A stretch of 64,000 bases of DNA from NCBI RefSeq assembly GCF_003086295.3, contig NC_092052.1, positions 14,662,346 to 14,726,345 on the forward strand. The letters run 5' to 3'. Shown here in pieces: positions 35,796 to 45,585 of the stretch. Position 1 is the first letter of the stretch, and each line of letters opens with the position of its first letter. Origin of the DNA: Arachis hypogaea (taxonomy: Eukaryota > Streptophyta > Magnoliopsida > Fabales > Fabaceae). A program made the position numbers and the translations under genes. The notes beneath the pieces are model-generated. The model searched no databases. It worked only from the letters and a program-made list of their open reading frames with translations, and was not told where the DNA came from.

Positions 35796-35802
35796 ATATA
35801 TA
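35744..35802. repeat. (AT)n microsatellite
   Basis: Alternating AT with one phase break near 35785, forming a palindrome. Confidence 0.95.
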
Positions 35803-36234
35803 GCATAAAACTATCATTCAGTCGTCAGTCGAGGCAAATGAAATTTAATTTAATCATTTTTTGACCAACAATAGAATATAGCTATTGAAATCTTATCATT
35901 GGTAAATTTTTTAATAAATTTATAAATCTTAAAAGAAAGTATCAGATAAATCTTCAAAAAATTAAAATGTCATGATTAATAAACTCATAAATTTTCAAAA
36001 AGAAAACAAAACTAAGTAATTTGCTTTGGAAAATGGTAACGATGAATACGAATTATGATTTTGTCAGTTAGCTCGCTCATCTATCTACCTTTGCGTGTTT
36101 CTGGCGCAAAACTCAGAACTCAAAAAGTCATGTCTCTGTTGACTTATATACGTTGACCCCAAATTGCGGTTCATCTAACATAATTGCAGATAATCTCAAC
36201 ATAATTGGAGATTCTCCTTCTTTATCACTCTTTC

Positions 36235-37392
36235 ATGGCCACAATAGAAAAGACAGTGGCAGGGCAGTGGTCCAATCTTCCAAAGGAATTGTTGTCACTC
36301 ATAGCCAACCACCACCTCCACTCCGTCACCATCCACATCCTCCGCATCCGCGCCACCTGCACCTCATGGCGCTCCGCCATTCCTCCTCCCCTTCCTCCTC
36401 CTCTCTCTCACACCATCTTTGGTCAACGGATCTCCATCCGTTGGTCCAATTTCACGGTCACACAAACCTCAATCTTCTACCGTCTCCACTACCAACCATC
36501 TTCAATTTCATCTTCTTCTGAGAAGGGTTGGATCATCATGGTCGGAAATTCCACATCCAATCCAGTTCAGCTCTTGGATCCATTCACCGACCAACCACTC
36601 TCAGAAACGGTTACACACCCATATGACTGTAAAACTCCACCAAAGCTCCTCAACCTCTGCAACTTCCGCTTGGTTGAGTTATTTGAAGCCTATGCGCTCA
36701 CACAGTTCGTTACTCGTCAAGAAGGCGATTCCGGGTCCACTTCTTTCACGCCTTTTGATCTTGTTAAAGCAATATTGTTTCCGAATTCAACTTCCCAAAC
36801 TTTTGATGAGTCATCACGCATGGTTTTTGCACTCTACAGCAGTGGGAGGCTGTCGGTTTCAAGAATTGATGAAGATGAGGGTTGGACTTCCCTAGACGCA
36901 GGGAATTCTAGTTTTGATGATGTCATCCTCCGCAATGGGCAGCTCTATGCTGTGGACAAGTGTGGAACCATCTTCTGGGTCGATTGTTCGACCCTGAAGC
37001 TGGTTCAGTTCAGTCCAATCCTTTGCGATTTTCAGGCAAAGAAGAAGAAGCGGTTGGTGGATTGTAATGGGAGCCTCTATTTGGTTGATATTGATACTGA
37101 CATTGAAAAGAAAGAATATTATGATGAGAATAATAAGGCTATCAAGGTTTACAAGCTTGATATGGATCATGGGTGGCTCAATGCGGAGAACTTGGGTAAC
37201 GTGGTTTTTGTGTTGGGTGCAAGCTGCAGTTTTTCTCTCAGTGTTGAAGACTACCATGGCTGCGAAGCAAATTGCATCTACTTGTACTCTCGTCACAGGG
37301 TTCGTGCTTTCAGCTTGGAAACATGTAAGTTCAAGCGTCCTAAGCTCTTTTGGCCTTGCCCATCTTTGTTTGAATCCAGGTTCAATTTGTGA
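36235..37392 (+). CDS. F-box protein with DUF295 beta-propeller (SKIP23-like)
   Basis: A single uninterrupted frame of 385 codons from ATG 36235 (an in-frame ATG at 36205 would add ten hydrophobic residues). Residues ~10-50 are an F-box: WSNLPKELLSLIANHH, then IRATCTSWRSAIPPP, as expected for binding SKP1 in an SCF ubiquitin ligase. Residues ~90-360 match the DUF295 type of C-terminal domain (QLLDPFTDQPLSE, SSRMVFALYSSGRLSVSR, LYAVDKCGTIFWVD, CIYLYSRHRVRAFSLET). Family members are usually single-exon and about 370-400 residues, as here. The substrate is unknown. The 3' untranslated region has a degenerate paralogue near 45600. The gene lies between two Mutator-like elements but shows no damage. 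Confidence 0.88.
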   Translation: MATIEKTVAGQWSNLPKELLSLIANHHLHSVTIHILRIRATCTSWRSAIPPPLPPPLSHTIFGQRISIRWSNFTVTQTSIFYRLHYQPSSISSSSEKGWIIMVGNSTSNPVQLLDPFTDQPLSETVTHPYDCKTPPKLLNLCNFRLVELFEAYALTQFVTRQEGDSGSTSFTPFDLVKAILFPNSTSQTFDESSRMVFALYSSGRLSVSRIDEDEGWTSLDAGNSSFDDVILRNGQLYAVDKCGTIFWVDCSTLKLVQFSPILCDFQAKKKKRLVDCNGSLYLVDIDTDIEKKEYYDENNKAIKVYKLDMDHGWLNAENLGNVVFVLGASCSFSLSVEDYHGCEANCIYLYSRHRVRAFSLETCKFKRPKLFWPCPSLFESRFNL

Positions 37393-37861
37393 AGGTATGG
37401 GAAAGAGAAAAGGAAGAAAAACGATGAAGTTGGATTGTTTCTGATTTTATTTGGCTGTGTTTGTAGAGTTTTGTGCTCTTTGTTTCTATGATTGAGGATT
37501 AGGATGAGAGAATTATGTTGTTAGACCCAATGATTTAAGTACTTGAGTTTTCTGAAAGGAAGCAGATCAAGTCTTTGACAAACAGGTAATAATAGATGAG
37601 TTCAACATTATTTGGAAACACAACAAACATGTCAGGCAAAGTATATCTCAGTAAAAACTGGAAAATTAGCAATCAACTATTGAGGTTTACGTTTTCATAT
37701 AAGGTGTACGAAACCCAACAAACTATCAAGTTTCATTTAAGCAGAGAGGTTAATAGGTTAACATGCATTCCTGTGAAAAATTACCTTAGCATCAACTTAA
37801 TTTAAATTCATGTTACCGTACAGCCAATAAATCAGTTTTTTTGGTGACTTAACTGTTGTGG
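37393..37861 (+). other. 3' region of the F-box gene
   Basis: Non-coding. 37437-37570 matches 45755-45900 in part (ttatttggctgtgtttg), which suggests an ancient duplication of the gene's tail. No other gene. Confidence 0.5.
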
Positions 37862-38015
37862 TATTTTGTCGTTATCCCATAAAATCGGTCGTGGCCTAAT
37901 CACTTCGTTAGTTATGTTCTCTTTTATCTGAAACATCTATAATTTGTTATATAAAATTTGTTATATAAAATTACATATTTGATATTTTATAATTTTTTTG
38001 TTATACTACTAAAAG
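37862..38015. repeat. Right half of the inverted repeat bracketing the F-box gene
   Basis: Reverse complement of 32463-32509 joined to 34111-34145, with weaker similarity outward. It lacks the 32510-34101 insertion and so shows the pre-insertion arrangement. Confidence 0.6.
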
Positions 38016-38446
38016 AGTTTGAGTATTTATAATTATAGATTTGATTATTCTGTATAACATATTCAATTATTTTAGTAACTAATTGTTTAATTAAAAAATA
38101 CATAAATTAATATATTGATTAATTTAATAATTATTTTTAGTATATATAAAATATTTTTGTTTGGCTAAATAAGTAGTTATAATAGGGTACCACACTAATA
38201 TAAAATTTTAGTGTTATATCCTTCTTTTTTCTAAAGATAAAGAGACTCAAATTCACAACTTCTAAATTAGTACAGAGAAATTATATCATTTGAACTCTAA
38301 TTTATTGGCGATTTTAGTACTATACTTACTATCATATCTTATCGAACCAATTTGAATCTAATCTTTATTAGAATGAAATTGATGCAAGTATTATTTTCAG
38401 AGACTATATATCTCAAACATTTTGATCAAACCACAATATGGTACAT
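38016..38446. other. AT-rich spacer
   Basis: No gene seen. 38235-38310 looks like a reversed, decayed relative of the SINE at 44116 (attcacaacttctaaattagt, then atatcatttgaactc), but without recognisable ends. Confidence 0.35.
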
Positions 38447-38574
38447 ATACAATAATAGACAGTACTATGGTGCGGATGCTTATTTTTTTCAGCATGTGTT
38501 GAAGAGACGTGGTATTTGATGTTGAAGAGACGTGGTATTTGACAGATAACAACGCGTGTAAAAATTATTCCATT

Positions 38575-38755
38575 GAACGAAGTAGCTGCTGCATTAGGTT
38601 CAGATGCTGCAGATCTTGTCGGTTGTTTGGTTCTTAATTATATAAAATTAGTGGTCATGATTAAGTTTTTGGGTTTTTTTGGTGTTGATTTGCAAGTTTT
38701 GGTAAAGGAATGGGTTTGGGTTGTTAATGGACCTTATGAGTCTATGGAATAACAT
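38575..38755 (+). CDS. Open reading remnant in left arm of the Mutator-like element
   Basis: In frame: EVAAALGSDAADLVGCLVLN, YIKLVVMIKFLGFFGVD, LQVLVKEWVWVVNGPYESME, stop. The right arm encodes the cognate AALGSDTSGLAGCLILNYVK..FFGVDWQVWVKEWV on the minus strand (40090-39958). Conservation of the frame in both arms suggests a captured gene piece or transposon ORF end. I do not recognise the parent. Confidence 0.35.
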
Positions 38756-38762
38756 AAAGAAA

Positions 38763-38933
38763 GAATTTGAATCTTCTAAATTTTGAATTTTCACTTTAAA
38801 GAATAAAGTGTGATCTTTCATTTTCTCATAGTTTCTTTCTCATATTTTCTCTTGGTCCTACCTATAAAATAAACAGTGAGATATCACACTTTACTTTCTA
38901 AAGTAAAATTCAAAATTTAGAGGATCCAAATCC
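38763..38933 (+). mobile_element. Small palindromic MITE (hAT-like, 8-bp duplication) in the left arm
   Basis: 171 bp with inverted ends GAATTTGAATCTTCTAAATT and (reversed right end) GGATTTGGATCCTCTAAATT, flanked by TAAAGAAA at 38755-38762 and 38934-38941. The right arm of the host element (39905-39935) is the uninterrupted equivalent. Confidence 0.82.
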
Positions 38934-39341
38934 TAAAGAAAAGAGTTGGATTTAGTAAAAGTGTTATTTGGCCTCAGAAATAATAATAATAATACAAAAA
39001 TATTGGTAGTTTGATACACCAAAATAAGCTATTAAAGAATTTATGTATAAATATATATATATATGGTTTAATTTATTTTCAATATATATTTATATTCTAA
39101 TATTTATTTTATACTAAAATTTTGGTGGCTAATTTTAATATACATGTAGCATAGTCTATAATGATGATGATGATGATGGGATATACCAAAAAAACAATAA
39201 TAACTAGTCCGTTTAAGAAATAATCAAGAGTTCGAACTTCACCTTGTGCATACAGCAATTCATTATCCAACAGTAAACTTTTAAATAAAGCTCAGATCCG
39301 TAACAGATTAATTTTAGCAGGTCAAATTGAAAAATATCGTA

Positions 39342-39410
<69 letters not shown>
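39342..39410. repeat. (TAA)n microsatellite
   Basis: About 23 TAA/ATA units inside the 38457-40460 element. Confidence 0.95.
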
Positions 39411-39699
39411 TTAGCAATAAATTACAAGTTAAAACCACTTAAAAAAATAAAAATAAAACTAAACAAGTGAAAACCACAAGTTTGATACACATAAATAATT
39501 GAATGGATTAATTTCCAATCACCTAATAAAAATAAAATTTTAACCTTACATAAATCAGTTATGTCTATTTAATATAAATTAAAAGTTCCAAAAAAAAATA
39601 TAAATTAAAAAGTATTATTTATCATAATCATTAATCTAATTAATTATCCGATAAACATATTTGACTATGTTTAATGAAAGTTTAAATTTTATGTTTTTA

Positions 39700-39790
39700 C
39701 CATTGAACTATAGCTTAAATAGTATAATCTTTCCATACTCATTTAAAGATCGTGAGTTCAAATTTTACTCCTAACTTTAGAAAAAAAATT
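39700..39790 (+). mobile_element. Decayed SINE, relative of the one at 44116
   Basis: TATAGCTTAAATAGTATAAT (A-box-like) and GAGTTCAAATTTTACTCC (B-box-like), then an A-run at 39779-39787. It corresponds in order and spacing to 44120-44203. Confidence 0.5.
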
Positions 39791-40109
39791 GAAAGTTTGG
39801 ATTTTGACTTGTTTCGTTTTATTTAAATTTTTTTCAAGTGGTTTTAACTTGTAATTTGCTGCTAAATTATTATTATTATTTCCTAAGCCAAATAACACTT
39901 CCTAAACTCAACTTCTTTTTTTTATATTATTCTATGGACTCATAAGGTTCATTAACAACTTAAACCCATTCTTTTACCCAAACTTGCCAGTCAACACCAA
40001 AAAAGTCCAAGAGCTTAATCATAACCACTAATTTTACATAATTAAGAATTAAACAGCCGGCAAGACCTGAAGTATCTGAACCTAATGCAGCCTTGTTTAA
40101 TAAAATAAA

Positions 40110-40366
40110 GAATAAATTACAATTTTGTACCCATAAAAAATACAGATGCTGATAAATGTATCCATATAAGAATAAAACGACAATTATAACTACAGAAGAT
40201 GGCTTCCGTATGCCAAGAGTACCCAGACGTTGGTTACACAATTAGTCCGTTAGGGTATTCTTGGCACATGAAAACTATCTTCTGTGGATACAACTGTCAT
40301 TTTATTCTTATATGGATATATTTATCAGCGTTTGTATCTTTTATGAATACAAATGATAATTTATTC
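40110..40366. mobile_element. Mutator-derived MITE nested in the right arm
   Basis: 257 bp. Ends are GAATAAATTACAATTTTGTA and (reversed right end) GAATAAATTATCATTTGTAT, flanked by ATAAAATAAA at 40100-40109 and 40367-40376. The left arm of the host element lacks it. Its termini are related to those of the Pack-MULE at 61664-62922 (GAGTAARCTAYCATTTSTACCC). Confidence 0.87.
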
Positions 40367-40517
40367 ATAAAATAAATTTCACACGCGTTGTTGTCTGTCA
40401 ACAACCACGTCTCTTTAGCACATACGAAAAAAAATAAGTATCCGCACCGTAGCACTGTCCATACAATAATAGACATGATAATCAATTAAAATTTTAATTG
40501 CAACCATGCTATACGTC

Positions 40518-40520
<3 letters not shown>

Positions 40521-40552
<32 letters not shown>
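40521..40552. repeat. (TA)n tract at the left edge of the plastid insertion
   Basis: Sixteen TA units immediately before plastid-derived sequence. A similar tract bounds the right edge (43651-43672). Confidence 0.95.
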
Positions 40553-40554
<2 letters not shown>

Positions 40555-40559
40555 TATTA

Positions 40560-40882
40560 GAAGTTCGTTCGATTGATTCAATATCCATTAACCTAGGGAA
40601 GAGGGTTGACGCTTGGAACGAACATATAACCAAAATTTTCGGCATTCTTTGGGGATTCTTTCTTTGTACTGAGCTAACTATTGTCCAAAGTCGAATTTCT
40701 TTGGTTAATAAAATCCAAAGGGTTTATCGATCCCAAAGAGTGCATATACATAATAGACATATTGAGATCATCGTATGCCAAATAACATCAAAAGTATTGG
40801 TTTCAGAAGATGGAATGTCTAATGTTTTTTCACCCAGCGAGCTAATTGGATTGTTTCGAGCTGAACGAGCGGGACGTGCCTA
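40560..40882 (+). pseudogene. rpoC2: rpoC2 fragment (plastid RNA polymerase beta'')
   Basis: The frame reads [55 protein letters not shown] and [15 protein letters not shown] then stop, a stretch conserved near the C-terminal end of plastid rpoC2. Several substitutions occur at usually invariant positions. No start, promoter or remaining gene body. Confidence 0.9.
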
Positions 40883-40885
40883 ATT

Positions 40886-41171
40886 TCTATTTCTATAGAA
40901 GCTGTCTGATTTCACTCATATAACTATCAGATTTTGTTCTTCAATCAGACTTGAAGTGAGAATAATAATGAATCTTTTATATTTTGCCCCTTTCCTATTT
41001 TCCTATAAAGTTGTCCTACAAGGAAAGGACCATAGCAATAGCATCGAGAAGTTTTTGTATCAACGAATCGCACGTAGAGATATTGATAACACACATAGAG
41101 TTAATGGTATTTCATAACTAATCGATTGAGCAGCTGCTCGTAAACCACCCAAAAAGGAATATTTGTTACCT
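40886..41171 (-). pseudogene. ndhA: ndhA exon 1 end plus intron start (plastid)
   Basis: The minus-strand frame (offset from the chimeric ORF) reads YSFLGGL, then an [23 protein letters not shown] stretch, typical of NdhA. It is followed by GTGCGATTCGTTG, the start expected of the ndhA group II intron. The fragment fuses directly to rpoB sequence at about 41172. Confidence 0.75.
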
Positions 41172-41754
41172 TCCTATGAATCCTGAAGTTCTTCTCAGAT
41201 ACAAGGAAATGATTCAATTCCATAGCTAAAGATCGTAGTTCTTGAACGAGTAATCGAAAGGATTCTGGAGCGTTTGCGGGTTTTGGTATTGTTCGTCCAA
41301 TGATCGTAGTCGCGAGTACTATTTGACGAGCTTTAATATGATCAGATTTATAAGTAAGCATCTCTTGCAAAATATGAGCAACACCAAATCCCTCGAGAGC
41401 CCAAACCTCCATCTCACCTACGCGCTTTCCTATTATAACAGGCTGTTCAAAAGGATTTCCTGTTCTTCCATCAAATATTCTGCTTTTTCCTGGATACTCG
41501 GGTTCAAATATCCACGGATTCGACGTTTGTTTACTGGCTTCATATAATTCAGAAAATACTAGTTCCCCCCCCCCCCCGTTCTGTTCATGGAATAGATGAA
41601 ATAAACTAAAAAATGGATTTTTGTTCAAGAATGAAATCTTATTGGAACTGTCCAGTTCATCCTTCGGAACCATATCCCATCCCGGATCTGATGAAATATG
41701 ATAAATTGAGACAGTATTTTGTAAATACATAATTATCTTGAATATATTAACCAT
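41101..41754 (-). CDS. Chimeric 217-codon ORF made of ycf2, rpoB and ndhA pieces
   Basis: One uninterrupted minus-strand frame spans the ycf2 fragment (residues ~1-58), the polyglycine junction, the rpoB fragment (~63-194) and an out-of-frame ndhA tail. The fusion is produced by joining of plastid pieces in the nucleus. There is no sign of a promoter or of selection, so expression is unlikely. It is listed because automatic annotation would call it a gene. Confidence 0.5.
41172..41564 (-). pseudogene. rpoB: rpoB C-terminal fragment with internal deletion
   Basis: Reads [40 protein letters not shown] and IIGK, then directly [34 protein letters not shown] and [20 protein letters not shown]. 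Residues normally between IIGK and RVGEMEVW (roughly 35-40 in plastid RpoB) are missing without loss of frame, at about 41425. Confidence 0.9.
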
Positions 41755-41768
41755 TTCTTTACTTTCCG
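41565..41768 (-). pseudogene. ycf2: ycf2 fragment 1, joined to rpoB through a C13 run
   Basis: [17 protein letters not shown], then [20 protein letters not shown] and [17 protein letters not shown] correspond to an internal part of plastid Ycf2. The C-run at 41565-41577 is the junction to rpoB and reads as glycines. Positions 41704-41768 repeat in the second ycf2 fragment (42175-42240). Confidence 0.85.
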
Positions 41769-41769
41769 A

Positions 41770-41945
41770 TTAATTTTCTGTCAGTTGGATTAATGGATCA
41801 TCCAATTGGAAATGATAACAAAATGCATAGGCTGTTATCAGCAGATCGATTAAACATATGCAAATTATATACCACTTAATTAACTTATTTCCTCGATGAG
41901 GAAATAAGAATATTAAGGAACCCCCGGATAAATCAGAAATTAAAT
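41770..41945 (-). pseudogene. ndhD: ndhD N-terminal fragment (plastid)
   Basis: On the minus strand [38 protein letters not shown] and [12 protein letters not shown] match the beginning of plastid NADH dehydrogenase subunit 4. It runs straight into the trnL palindrome on one side and ycf2 on the other. Confidence 0.85.
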
Positions 41946-42129
41946 TCATTTTAGGACTTACTCTTTTAGAGTAAAAGATGCCATGCCGCCACTCGGACTC
42001 GAACCGAGATGCTCTAGCACTGCTCTTAGGAAGCAGTGCTAGAGCATCTCGGTTCGAGTCCGAGTGGCGGCATGGCATCTTTTACTCTAAAAGAGTAAGT
42101 CCTAAAATGAATTCAATTTCTGATTTATC
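41927..42129. repeat. 98-bp-arm palindrome containing two trnL-UAG 3' halves
   Basis: Arms 41927-42024 and 42032-42129 are reverse complements with about one mismatch, separated by 7 bases (CTTAGGA). Each arm holds the 3' half of plastid tRNA-Leu(UAG) (variable loop, T arm GGTTCGAGTCC, acceptor GGCGGCA) and its 3' flank. Neither copy has the 5' half, so no tRNA can form. Confidence 0.92.
42024..42073 (+). pseudogene. trnL-UAG: trnL-UAG 3' half (plus-strand copy)
   Basis: Begins inside the anticodon arm (CTTAGGAAGCAGTGCT) and continues through the T arm to GAGTGGCGGCA. The minus-strand mirror copy is 41983-42032. The acceptor 5' strand and D arm are absent. Confidence 0.88.
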
Positions 42130-42169
42130 TTCCTATCCTAGTATTAGTTATTGGGACACCTTATCAATA

Positions 42170-42745
<576 letters not shown>

Positions 42746-43139
42746 AGAATATGGATCCTAGATATTTCTAATCAATCATTTTTTATTTTGGGAGGAACAA
42801 AAGTATTTCATTGCTACAAATATGGATTATTAAAAAAAATAAGATATGTATTTGGATATTTCCCTGCAACTTAAGACTTAACAAAATTAGCGTCTTATTT
42901 TTTTATTTGACATACACGAATAGTTGAGGGGGATTTATTTTTCTTTATGCTAAAGAATTAGCATTAAAAAAAATATTTGGCAGATATTACAAAAAATAAA
43001 TTCTCTATTAGCTTATAAGTCACAAAATCCTCTATTAGAAGACAATTCGAAGTATTATTTTTTAAATACTCTCATGGAGAGGGTATACCTAAATATCTTT
43101 CTGTGTATCATTTTGATTTGTAGCATTGATGTACAAAAG
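42746..43139 (+). other. Plastid spacer, probably petB-petD region
   Basis: AT-rich non-coding sequence continuing from petB. It could include petD intron sequence. No reading frame. The junction to rRNA lies somewhere near 43130-43143. Confidence 0.4.
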
Positions 43140-43354
43140 TGCAAAGGCAGAAGGGAGCTTGACTGCAAGACCCACCCGTCGAGCAGGGACGAAAGTCGGC
43201 CTTAGTGATCCGACGGTGCCGAGTGGAAGGGCCGTCGCTCAACGGATAAAAATTACTCTAGGGATAACAGGCTGATCTTCCCCAAGAGCTCACATCGACA
43301 GGAAGATTTGGCACCTCGATGTCGGCTCTTCGCCACCTGGGGCTGTAGTATGTT

Positions 43355-43386
<32 letters not shown>

Positions 43387-43391
43387 TATGT

Positions 43392-43427
<36 letters not shown>

Positions 43428-43650
43428 ATATCCGGTGTGGGCGTTAGAGCATTGAGAGGACCTTTCCCTAGTACGAGAGGACCGAGAAAGACGCACCTCT
43501 GGTGTGCCAGTTATCGTGCCCACGGTAAACGCTGGGTAGCCAAGTGCGGAGTGGATAACTGCTGAAAGCATCTAAGTAGTAAGCCCACCCAAGATGAGTG
43601 CTCTTCTATTCCGACTTTCCCAGAGCCTCTGGTAGTACAGCCGAGACAGC
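43140..43650 (+). pseudogene. rrn23: Plastid 23S rRNA 3' end fragment
   Basis: Contains the universal landmarks of the peptidyl-transferase and sarcin-ricin regions: AGGGATAACAGGCTGATC, ACCTCGATGTCGGCTCTTCG and CTAGTACGAGAGGACC. It runs to near the normal 3' end (GAGTGCTCTTC). Changes in paired positions relative to the usual plastid sequence are visible (for example GGAAGATTTGGCACC). The 5' five-sixths of the gene is missing. Confidence 0.92.
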
Positions 43651-43672
43651 ATATATATATATATATATATAT
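43651..43672. repeat. (AT)n tract at the right edge of the plastid insertion
   Basis: Eleven AT units directly after the rRNA fragment. Confidence 0.95.
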
Positions 43673-44093
43673 GTAATAAAATATATACTAAAATGCAAGA
43701 TACATTAAAATTGCTTAAAATAGCATAGCATTTTTGTTTCCATTATGATAGTTACCATAGTGGAGTAAGATCAACAACAAATGGAACAACTTTTTTTGGT
43801 GAAAAGTAAAATTAGATAGAAATGAAATTTTTTACTAAACTTAGAATGATGATAAATATTTATTGGTGAATTTTTTCTATTTAAAAAAAAAAAATCTTAA
43901 CTCATCAACTTTAAGAGAAAAAATGTAATTAAAAAAAAATACAAGCAATATGTACTCAATATTTTCTATTAGAAAAAGTAGTTTTTAGATTTCCTATTCA
44001 AACGCAGCCTTTTTTTTTCCTAATTAATACTTAGTTTATTAAATATGGAACGCTTTCAGGTATAACAATTTAAGTGAATGCTATAATGTCTTT
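43673..44093. other. AT-rich spacer
   Basis: No gene. 43942-44035 (agcaatatgtactcaatattttctattagaaaaagtag) recurs at 44980-45065, a local dispersed repeat. Confidence 0.45.
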
Positions 44094-44115
44094 AATATTG
44101 TGCCTAAGTTGCTAA

Positions 44116-44202
44116 CCAGTAATAGCTCAAATGGTATAATCTCCCCATACTCAATTAAGAAGTTGCGGGTTCGAGTCTTCTATCTTTGATAAAAAAAAAA
44201 AA
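44116..44202 (+). mobile_element. Short tRNA-derived SINE with 22-bp target duplication
   Basis: AATAGCTCAAATGGTATAAT (A box) and GCGGGTTCGAGTCTTC (B box), followed by an A-tail of 14. It is flanked by a ~22-bp direct repeat (core AATATTGTGCCTAAGTT) at 44094-44115 and 44203-44224 with one mismatch. The pattern is that of LINE-driven SINE insertion. Confidence 0.85.
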
Positions 44203-44543
44203 AATATTGTGCCTAAGTTACTAAAAAAGATAAATAAATAATATTTAATAAATTTTAAATAATTTATTTTTTTTACTTTAAATATTTTATTTTTTACTTT
44301 AAAAGATAAGTTAGATAATTCAGACACACAACAAAAACACCATAAAATTCACCAACTTATAGTCTGGCTTAGCTTATGCAATTTCGCACGTCTTTCCTCA
44401 TTTAGCATAATCTCTAATTCGGTTCGTATAAATACCAACATTACCTTCTCTGGTTGACACACAAGCACTAATCACCCTTTTCTAATATCAACACAGCTAC
44501 TCACTTGTAATTATTACTATTATTGCTTTCTTTAGTTGCAGAA

Positions 44544-44790
44544 ATGGTTTCTTCTAGTCTCTGTTACTTGCTTCTAATTCCTCTTCTTGTTGGCTCCATA
44601 ATGGTTGTTGCATATGCTGCCAAGTTAGACCAAGAATTTGACGTCACATGGGGCCATGGGCACCCCAAGATGCTCAACAATGGGGAGCTACTCACTTTGT
44701 CACTTGACAAAATCTCAGATTCTGGTTTCCAATCCAAGACATGTAGCTTACGCTTGTTAAAACTCTGCTGGCACTGTAACTGCCTATTAT
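44544..44790 (+). pseudogene. Xyloglucan endotransglucosylase/hydrolase (XTH) first exon, broken
   Basis: From ATG 44544: signal peptide [19 protein letters not shown], then [20 protein letters not shown] and [14 protein letters not shown], characteristic of the N terminus of GH16 XTH wall enzymes. A deletion of about 26 bases after FQSK plus a smaller loss downstream break the frame. [10 protein letters not shown] is then still readable in another frame up to a splice donor GTAAGT at 44791. A TATA box (tataaatacc, 44428) and leader are preserved upstream. No second exon with the catalytic EIDFE motif is seen nearby, so the gene is truncated and dead. Confidence 0.85.
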
Positions 44791-45585
44791 GTAAGTTCCT
44801 GTCATTATTGATATTATAATAATGAGAATTTATGATTTAGGATCTAAAATTTAAAATAAGCAAAACAATTTTAAAAAATTGACTATTGTTAGCTTAAAAA
44901 AGTCAGTTCCCCAAAATAATTTTTAAAAAATGGACTAATGTTAGCTTAAAAAGAAGTCAGTTCCCTGACATTATTAAAAACATATTGCAAGCAATATGTA
45001 CTCTATATTTTCTATTAGAAAAAGTAGTTTTTATATTTCCTATTCAAACGCAGCTTTTTTTTTCTAATTAATCTTATTTAAAAAAAAGTAATCCTAACTA
45101 ACCATTAAAACTACTAAACTTAGTTAATTTAAATTTGGAATGTTTCAGGTGTAAAAACTTATAGTCTGCATACGAGTTATTTTAACTGAACGATCACTCG
45201 CTCATGAAATCATTCATTGACTGATCTGATCCAATTCAACCGAGATGGTCACCACTAATCCTCACAAGAGAGTGGGATTGGATTGGTTAAATCTTCTTCG
45301 GGGATTATGGTCAACCAGGGACATTCGAGATGAGGGTTGGGGCAGCTTTATGCACTGGACAAGAACCTGCAACATCTTCTCTTAAAAGTTGGAGCAAGTT
45401 TGGCTGACTCCCATTCTGGAGAAGCCAGAAGCCAGATCAGTTCAATACCGGGAAGGTGAAGGGTTTGGTGGAGTGGAATGGGATCAAAGGATTGAACAAA
45501 GATGAACGAAATTAAATAATGAATGAAAGAGCAAAAATCAAAATGACAAAAATGATAAGCTCAATGGATGTATTACTTCATAACT
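44791..45585. other. Spacer with an unassigned GC-richer patch
   Basis: AT-rich to about 45180. 45230-45480 is more balanced and could be an exon relic, but the only frame has stops and no domain I recognise. The XTH body is not here. Confidence 0.35.

Larger units (their letters stand above)
34111..36204. other. Intergenic region upstream of the F-box gene
   Basis: No supported gene. It holds an A-run at 34250-34262, a short mixed-composition patch at 34430-34640 without a usable frame, a SINE-like sequence at 35310-35510 and an AT microsatellite at 35744-35802. 36100-36204 is the likely proximal promoter of the F-box gene. Confidence 0.5.
38457..40460. mobile_element. Mutator-like element with coding inverted arms and 10-bp target duplication
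   Basis: 2004 bp. Termini are AGACAGTACTATGGTGCGGA and (reversed right end) GGACAGTGCTACGGTGCGGA, flanked by ATACAATAAT at 38447-38456 and 40461-40470. The arms pair over roughly 300 bp and again near 38943-38995 / 39872-39925. Each arm contains one nested MITE the other lacks. Both arms translate to a related peptide of about 45 residues (separate entry). The interior holds a (TAA)n tract. No transposase. Confidence 0.87.
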
